From: Trebonia sp963767685
GTDB lineage: Bacteria; Actinomycetota; Actinomycetes; Streptosporangiales; Streptosporangiaceae
Assembly: GCA_963767685.1 (NCBI GenBank)
Contig: CAVYEZ010000012.1
Coordinates: 186,001 to 250,000 of the forward strand
Length of the DNA stretch: 64,000 nucleotides
Direction: 5' to 3'
Under the pieces are notes generated by a model. It saw only the letters and a list, made by a program, of their open reading frames with translations, was not told the DNA's origin and searched no databases. The translations under genes and the position numbers were made by a program. Of the stretch, positions 59,160-64,000 are shown one piece after another. Numbering within the stretch: the stretch's first letter is position 1; every line of letters begins with the position of its first letter.

Positions 59160-61120
59160 GCGAGCCGGCCGGGACCCTGCTGCTGGTAGACGACGACGAA
59201 GCCAAGCGCTACGTGATCGCGACCTGGCTGCGACGGGCCGGCCACACCGTCACTGAGGCCCGCACGGGGCAGGAGGCGCTCAGCAAGGTCGAGGCGGCCG
59301 AGCTCGTACTGCTCGACGTGAACCTGCCCGACATGAGCGGCTTCGACGTCTGCCGGATGATCAAGTCGGAGCCGCGGACGGCCGCCATCCCGGTGATCCA
59401 GGTGTCATCCACCGCCGTGGAAGTGGCCGACCGCGCTCATGGCCTGACCCAGGGAGCGGACGCCTACCTGGTGGAGCCCACCGAGCCCGCGGAGCTGCTC
59501 GCCACCGTGACGGCGGCTCTTCGGTACTCCCGCGCCCGGCAGCGCGTTGAGCGCACCGCGGCCATGCTGGCCGAGCTGGCCAGGGTGACGCTGGACATCA
59601 ACGCCGCCGAGACCTTTGACGGCCTCGCCGCGACCGCGGTGTCCGGCGTCGTGGGGATCTTCTCCGCCGAGGTCATCCTGATCCTGGAGATGCCCGACGG
59701 GCAGAGCCGCCGGACGTCGGCGCGGCCCGGCCGGACGGGCACGGAGCGGCGCGGCGGGCCGCCGGGACTGGCCGCCCGGGTCGCGGACCACGTGCTCGGC
59801 CCGGGGAAGGCGAGCGGGATCGCGGCGGTGCCCGCGGAAGACTGGCTGCGCCTCATCCCTGACAGCACCCTGCGCCGCGATGTCTGCCTGGCCGCCGTCC
59901 GGACCAGGCCGGGCAAGGCGGCCGCGGCCATCGTGGTGGACGGCACTGGCATCTCCGGCGATGAGGACATGCAGATCCTCAGCCAGCTCGCGCAGTCGGT
60001 CGCGATCGGCCTTGAGGCGCTGCGGGCGTCCGCGGAAGACCACCTGGTGGCGCTGACCCTGCAGCGGAGTTTCCTGCCCGTGTCCCTGCCCGCGGTACCC
60101 GGCATGGAGATGGCGGTGCGCTACCTGCCCGCCAGCGACCACGCCGAGGTCGGCGGCGACTTCTACGAGGCGCTGCCGTGGCGGAACGGGGTTCTCATCG
60201 CCATCGGCGACGTGCAGGGGCACTCGCTGAGCGCCGCGACCGTGATGGGGGAACTGCGGCACGCGCTGCGCGCCTTCGTCAGCGAGGGGCACCCGCCGCT
60301 GGCGATTACCGGCCTGGTCAACGAGGTGCTGCGGCGCTTCCACCCGGGCATCATCGCCACCCTGTGCCTGGTCCTCGCCGACCCGGCCACCGGCGAGCTG
60401 ACGATCGTCAACTGCGGGCACATGCCGCCGCTGCTGGCCGACGGGACCGGAGCGCGTTATGTCGGCGAGGGCGGGCTGATGCTCGGCCTCGCCCGCCACG
60501 AGCCGCACGTGGAGCAGGCCGTGCTGCCCGCCGGCGGCACCGTCCTGCTCTTCACCGACGGGCTGGTCGAGGATCGCGGGGTGCTGCTCGACGACAACCT
60601 CGAGAAGCTGCGTGCGGCCGGGGCCGGGGCCGCCGACAGTGAGGTCGAGGCGTTCGCAAATCAGGTGATATCGCTGTTCGGCCCCAGCGAGGACGACGTG
60701 GCGATGATCGCGGTCCGCCGGACGGAGTTAGGCCCCGCCTTCAGCGGATGCTGTCAGGGCTTCCTCGATGCTCGGGTAAACCGGCACGAGGCGGGCGACG
60801 CCGATCAGCTCAAGCACCCGGCGCACCGAGGTGGCCGACGACACCGCGAGCAGCATCCGGACATCGCGCGCGGCGGCACTCTCGTAGGCGTGCATGATCG
60901 CGTGCACGCCGGAAGAGTCGCAGAAGACCGTCGACATCATGTCGGCGACCACGACGCTCACGCCCGGCGCGAGGGCCGCGGCCAGCTGCTCGTAGACCTC
61001 TTCGGAGTTGGTGACGTCAATCTCGGTTGGCAGCACTACGACGACCGGCACCATCCGCTCCGCCTGATCATCCATGCCTCAGCCACTCCTGCCACAGCCG
61101 ACACGCGCTTGCGCCGCTAG
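59156..61120 (+). CDS. REC-GAF-PP2C phosphatase (RsbU-like), 3' end abnormal
   Basis: The receiver domain (1-125) has VDDDEAKRYV and phospho-Asp54 (LVLLDVNLPDMSG); the usual Lys is replaced in ADAYLVEPTEP. A GAF-like domain spans about 140-300. The PP2C domain has LQRSFLPVSLPAVPGMEMAV, GGDFYEALPW, IGDVQGHSLSAATVMGEL, LFTDGLVEDRG and EDDVAMIAVRR. Homologs end close after that motif (about 60730). Here the frame stays open to 61120, about 125 extra residues antisense to the STAS gene, most likely because of a lost stop or an indel. It probably dephosphorylates a STAS antagonist. Confidence 0.85.
   Translation: MSEPAGTLLLVDDDEAKRYVIATWLRRAGHTVTEARTGQEALSKVEAAELVLLDVNLPDMSGFDVCRMIKSEPRTAAIPVIQVSSTAVEVADRAHGLTQGADAYLVEPTEPAELLATVTAALRYSRARQRVERTAAMLAELARVTLDINAAETFDGLAATAVSGVVGIFSAEVILILEMPDGQSRRTSARPGRTGTERRGGPPGLAARVADHVLGPGKASGIAAVPAEDWLRLIPDSTLRRDVCLAAVRTRPGKAAAAIVVDGTGISGDEDMQILSQLAQSVAIGLEALRASAEDHLVALTLQRSFLPVSLPAVPGMEMAVRYLPASDHAEVGGDFYEALPWRNGVLIAIGDVQGHSLSAATVMGELRHALRAFVSEGHPPLAITGLVNEVLRRFHPGIIATLCLVLADPATGELTIVNCGHMPPLLADGTGARYVGEGGLMLGLARHEPHVEQAVLPAGGTVLLFTDGLVEDRGVLLDDNLEKLRAAGAGAADSEVEAFANQVISLFGPSEDDVAMIAVRRTELGPAFSGCCQGFLDARVNRHEAGDADQLKHPAHRGGRRHREQHPDIARGGTLVGVHDRVHAGRVAEDRRHHVGDHDAHARREGRGQLLVDLFGVGDVNLGWQHYDDRHHPLRLIIHASATPATADTRLRR
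60728..61075 (-). CDS. STAS-domain anti-anti-sigma factor
   Basis: The protein has 115 residues. It is a SpoIIAA/RsbV-type STAS domain with PTEIDVTNSEEVYEQLAAAL, VVVADMMSTVFCDSSGVHAI (phospho-Ser55 by analogy) and the C-terminal RVLELIGVARLVPVYPSIEE. RsbV-type proteins release the sigma factor when unphosphorylated. Lying at the end of the cluster and opposite to it, it is the natural substrate for the RsbW-like kinase at 54.5 kb and the PP2C phosphatases. The convergent PP2C frame overlaps it entirely. Confidence 0.9.
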   Translation of the reverse strand: MDDQAERMVPVVVVLPTEIDVTNSEEVYEQLAAALAPGVSVVVADMMSTVFCDSSGVHAIMHAYESAAARDVRMLLAVSSATSVRRVLELIGVARLVPVYPSIEEALTASAEGGA

Positions 61121-61208
61121 GTTACCGCGTTCCTGCCGGCTGCCACGAGACGGCGCTAATAGTGCGAGTTCTGGAGTCAGCCGCATACGTTCGGAACGAT
61201 CCTGCCTT

Positions 61209-61254
61209 TTACCTCGTTACAGGCCGGCGACTTACCTCGTTACAGGCCGGCGAC
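61209..61254. repeat. Perfect 23-bp tandem duplication at the DUF4139 gene end
   Basis: TTACCTCGTTACAGGCCGGC followed by GAC occurs at 61209-61231 and again at 61232-61254. The second copy contains the last codons (AGL) and stop of the minus-strand DUF4139 gene. The first copy lies outside it. Confidence 0.85.
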
Positions 61255-62948
61255 CGTCACCTGGGCGGGATGCTCCACCGTGAAGCGGTGCCGGATCGCC
61301 GACGACTCCCCGGGCGGCAGGACGAGGGTCCAGGTGAGCTCGCCCAGGTCGTCGAAGCTCGCGGGGTCGGGGGTCGCCTCGCGCGGCCGCACCTTGATGT
61401 CGGCGTCCGTGGAAACGGGGATGTGGTCGTGCACGCTGACGGTGGCCTTGCGGTCGCGGTGGTTCTCCACCGTGATCTCGTAGGCGATGTCGATCGTCCT
61501 GGTGCTGCCGATGACGGCCTTGGTCGTGGTGCGGCGGCGCAGCTTGCGCTCGACCTTGATCTGGTCGTCGACGCCGAGCTGCACCTCGAACTCCTCGCCG
61601 GGGGCGACGGAGTCCAGGTGCGTCTCGCCGACGAACTGCGCGCCGTGGAAGATCCTGGCCTTGCCTGGCAGCAGCAGGAGCGGGCCGTTGGTGACCGTGG
61701 CGCGCAGGTAGGCCTCGGCCGCGAGCACGGGGACCGTTAGGTAGTCGAGCCGCGCGTCGGCTTCCGAGCTCGCGACCAGGGTCTTGTGCGGGTCGCGATC
61801 GCTTGGCACGGCGAGCGGGCGGGCCACCGTGTAGGTAAGGCCGGCGCCTGACTCGCTCTGGCCGCGCTCGGCGGCGAGCACCTTGGCCGCCGGCCGCCCC
61901 GCGCCGCTCCCACCGCCACCGCCACCGACTGGCCCGGCGCCGCCTCCTGGCCGAACGCGCCCTCGGCCGGCGGCCCGGCGGCCATCGGCGTGGCCGCGAA
62001 GCCGGACGCCCGGGCCCGCCCGGGCGTCCCCGGGCGCGGCGCCTGCGGCCGGCTGATGTACCACGGCATCAGCTCAGGCAGCGTCTGCTGTAGCCCCTGC
62101 CGCGTGGTCGACAGGACCAGCGTCACCTCTGGCCAGTCCTCGCCGGTCTGCTGGGTGACCTCCGCGAGGTAGGAGACCGTTAGCTTTTCGCCGTCAAGCA
62201 CCAGGTCGTACAGCGGCCGCCAGGAGGCGAGCTTGACGTGGTAGGTCAGCTCGATCTCCGCCTCGGTGGCGGCGACCGCGTCCAGGAGGACGCAGACCTC
62301 GGCGAACACGGCGGGCGCGGCGGACTGCTCGGCGCCCGCGAGGCGCTCCGTCGCCGCGTCGAGCTCGCGCTGCGCCACGCGCTTGCGCGCGGCGATCTCG
62401 CGCCGCCGGGCGAGCGCGGTGGCGGTGGACGCCGACAGGTGGCCGGCCATCCCCGAGAGCTCGTCGTAGCCGGCCCGCCCGACGCCCAGCGCGCGGGCGA
62501 GCGAGGTCGCCGCCGCCTCGGAAAGGTGGCCCAGGAAGCCCAGCCCGGCGCCTTCCGCCTCGTCGGCGTCGTCGAGCTCGTTGACCGCGTCGCGGCACCG
62601 CTCGACGTCCGCGCGCAGCCGGGCGAGCGACTCCCGCCGCGGCTCGGCGGCGACGCGGCGCTGCACCTCGACGTTGAGCAGCGTCAGGTCGTGGCCCCGG
62701 GCCGCGACCCGGACGGAGGACGCGTCCGCGGTGTGCGGAAGGCTGGCGACCACCAGGGGATGAACCCCTTGCCGAACCGCCGCCACCCCGGCGCGAGTCA
62801 CCCGGGCGCCGTCCGTGAAGACGGTGACCCCGGTGATCGGCGTATCGGCGTTCTCCTGCCCCGTGTTTGCCGAAGAGCCAGTGTCCGCCGAAGAGCCAGC
62901 GCTGGCGGTAGTGCCCGTGTTGTTCGCCGTCGTGCCCGTGTCGGTCAT
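61240..62948 (-). CDS. DUF4139/DUF4140 (mucoidy-inhibitor MuiA-like) protein, frameshifted
   Basis: The protein would have about 568 residues. A Thr/Gly/Ser-rich leader (residues about 1-35) precedes the DUF4140 domain (ITGVTVFTDGARVTRAGVAA), a coiled-coil region (residues about 95-210), then DUF4139 with TYHVKLASWRPLYDLVLDGE, TGEDWPEVTLVLSTTRQGLQ. The frame breaks in the CCACCGCCACCGCCACC stretch (about 61906-61931) and resumes as GAGRPAAKVLAAERG and LPGKARIFHGAQFVGETHLD, VERKLRRRTTTKAVIGSTRT to the end. Function unknown in bacteria; no signal peptide is visible. Confidence 0.82.
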
Positions 62949-63074
62949 GGTGACAGCCTTTCACCGGCGCGGAGCCACTCTCAACAAGAGCGGGCCTGAC
63001 GGCGTAAGTTGTGGATCATGTGCCGGCCAGCTGGCGGCACGGGAGATCTCATATGGCTTCCCCGGAGGACCTTC

Positions 63075-64000
63075 ATGAGCGAGCGGACCAAGTTCATCCT
63101 CGACGAGTCGCAGATCCCGGCCCAGTGGTACAACGTCATCCCGGACCTGCCCGCACCGCCGCCACCGCCGCTGCACCCGGGCACGGGGCAGCCGGCCGGG
63201 CCGGACGACCTGGCCCCGCTGTTCCCGATGGAACTCATTCGCCAGGAGGTCACCGGCGACCCCTACGTCGACATCCCGGGCGAGGTCATCGACGTCTACA
63301 AGCTCTGGCGCCCGACGCCCCTGTTCCGCGCCCGGCGGCTGGAGCGGCTGCTGAACACGCCGGCCAGGATCTACTACAAGTACGAGGGCGTCTCCCCCGC
63401 CGGGTCGCACAAGCCGAACACCGCGGTACCGCAGGCCTACTACAACTCGGTGGAGGGCACCAAGCGGCTCACCACCGAGACCGGGGCGGGCCAGTGGGGC
63501 AGCGCCCTGGCGTTCGCCACCGCGCAGTACGACCTCGACTGCGAGGTCTGGATGGTCCGCGCCTCCTACGACCAGAAACCGCACCGGCGGACGATGATGC
63601 AGACCTGGGGCGCGACCGTGCACCCGTCGCCGTCGCGGGCCACCCAGGCGGGCCTGAAGGTGCTCGCCGACTCGCCTGATTCCCCCGGGTCGCTGGGAAT
63701 CGCGATCTCGGAGGCGGTCGAGGCGGCGGCCGGGTCCGCCGAGACGCGCTACGCGCTCGGCTCGGTCCTGAACCACGTGCTCATGCACCAGACGGTCATC
63801 GGGCAGGAGGCGCTGGAGCAGTTCGCCATGGCCGGCGAGGACGCGGGGCCCGACCTGATCGTGGGGTGCACCGGGGGCGGGTCGAACTTCGCCGGGTTGT
63901 TCTTCCCGTTCCTGCGGGAGAAGCTCGCCGGGCGGATGAACCCGGTGATCCGCGCGGTCGAGCCCACCGCTTGCCCGTCGTTCACCCGGGGGATCTACGC
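63075..64000 (+). CDS. trpB2: TrpB2-type tryptophan synthase beta-like PLP enzyme (partial)
   Basis: About 309 residues are visible before the window ends, from ATG 63075 after GGAGGA. It begins MSERTKFILDESQIPAQWYN, the hallmark of the TrpB2 (TrpB-like) group. The PLP-lysine motif is PAGSHKPNTAVPQAYYN, and TGAGQWGSALAFATAQYDLD and VGCTGGGSNFAGLFFPFLRE line the cofactor site. TrpB2 enzymes make tryptophan or use other indole/serine substrates, often without TrpA. It is divergent from the DUF4139 gene. No trp genes are nearby in the window. Confidence 0.93.
   Translation, partial: MSERTKFILDESQIPAQWYNVIPDLPAPPPPPLHPGTGQPAGPDDLAPLFPMELIRQEVTGDPYVDIPGEVIDVYKLWRPTPLFRARRLERLLNTPARIYYKYEGVSPAGSHKPNTAVPQAYYNSVEGTKRLTTETGAGQWGSALAFATAQYDLDCEVWMVRASYDQKPHRRTMMQTWGATVHPSPSRATQAGLKVLADSPDSPGSLGIAISEAVEAAAGSAETRYALGSVLNHVLMHQTVIGQEALEQFAMAGEDAGPDLIVGCTGGGSNFAGLFFPFLREKLAGRMNPVIRAVEPTACPSFTRGIY

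Overview
The window is high-GC DNA (roughly 70% or more, strongly GC-biased third codon positions, frequent GTG starts, ATGA/GTGA gene overlaps). It comes from an actinobacterial chromosome. A core block in the order rsmD-coaD-DUF177-rpmF-rnc-fpg-smc-ftsY-glnB-glnD-ffh, and the neighbouring recG-rpmB-thiL-cofC-plsC-gpsA-ddl-HU-leuDC-ndgR, fits a Streptomyces/Streptosporangiales-type lineage. The exact genus cannot be told from the sequence alone. No rRNA, convincing tRNA, CRISPR array or complete insertion sequence was seen.

Layout. 1-4.0 kb: a branched-chain amino acid type ABC transporter (substrate-binding protein tail, LivG, LivF, LivH, LivM) with frameshifts and short internal duplications. 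4.1-14.9 kb: an accessory stretch with a DUF899 protein, a VOC protein, an arginase-fold protein, a BrnT/BrnA toxin-antitoxin pair, a PadR-controlled MacB-like ABC transporter whose permease is broken, a Clp-N protein, a DUF222-HNH endonuclease and its fragments, and an ATP-dependent DNA ligase. 15-33 kb: the housekeeping block on the minus strand (SRP GTPases Ffh and FtsY, PII and its modifying enzyme GlnD, SMC, MutM, RNase III, L32, DUF177, CoaD, RsmD), interrupted by an amidase, a methyltransferase and an ffh fragment. 33-36.5 kb: an inserted ABC-2 exporter with two ATPases, two tandem micro-ORFs and a TetR regulator. 36.5-50.2 kb: RecG, L28, ThiL, a stand-alone RAM-domain protein, CofC (F420), PlsC and GpsA (phospholipid synthesis), a trans-sulfuration PLP enzyme, Ddl, HU, LeuD/LeuC and the divergent IclR regulator NdgR. 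51.2-54.2 kb: a three-subunit proton-translocating transhydrogenase. 54.4-61.1 kb: a translationally coupled stressosome/partner-switching operon (RsbR, RsbS, RsbT, ATPase-PP2C fusion, hybrid histidine kinase, REC-GAF-PP2C) flanked by an RsbW-like ATPase and a STAS antagonist. 61.2-64 kb: a DUF4139 protein with a frameshift and a truncated TrpB2-like gene.

Two themes cut across the window. First, a GC-rich intergenic repeat family made of two module types occurs upstream of smc and downstream of leuD, where it supplies the last codons of leuD; a degenerate copy lies before the TetR gene. A different 77-bp tandem repeat encodes coupled micro-ORFs inside the ABC-2 operon, and SMC carries repeat-rich in-frame insertions. 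Second, several conserved genes (livG, livH, fpg, the MacB-like permease, DUF4139) contain single-base indels, mostly at G/C runs. This could be assembly error or real decay and needs read-level checking.
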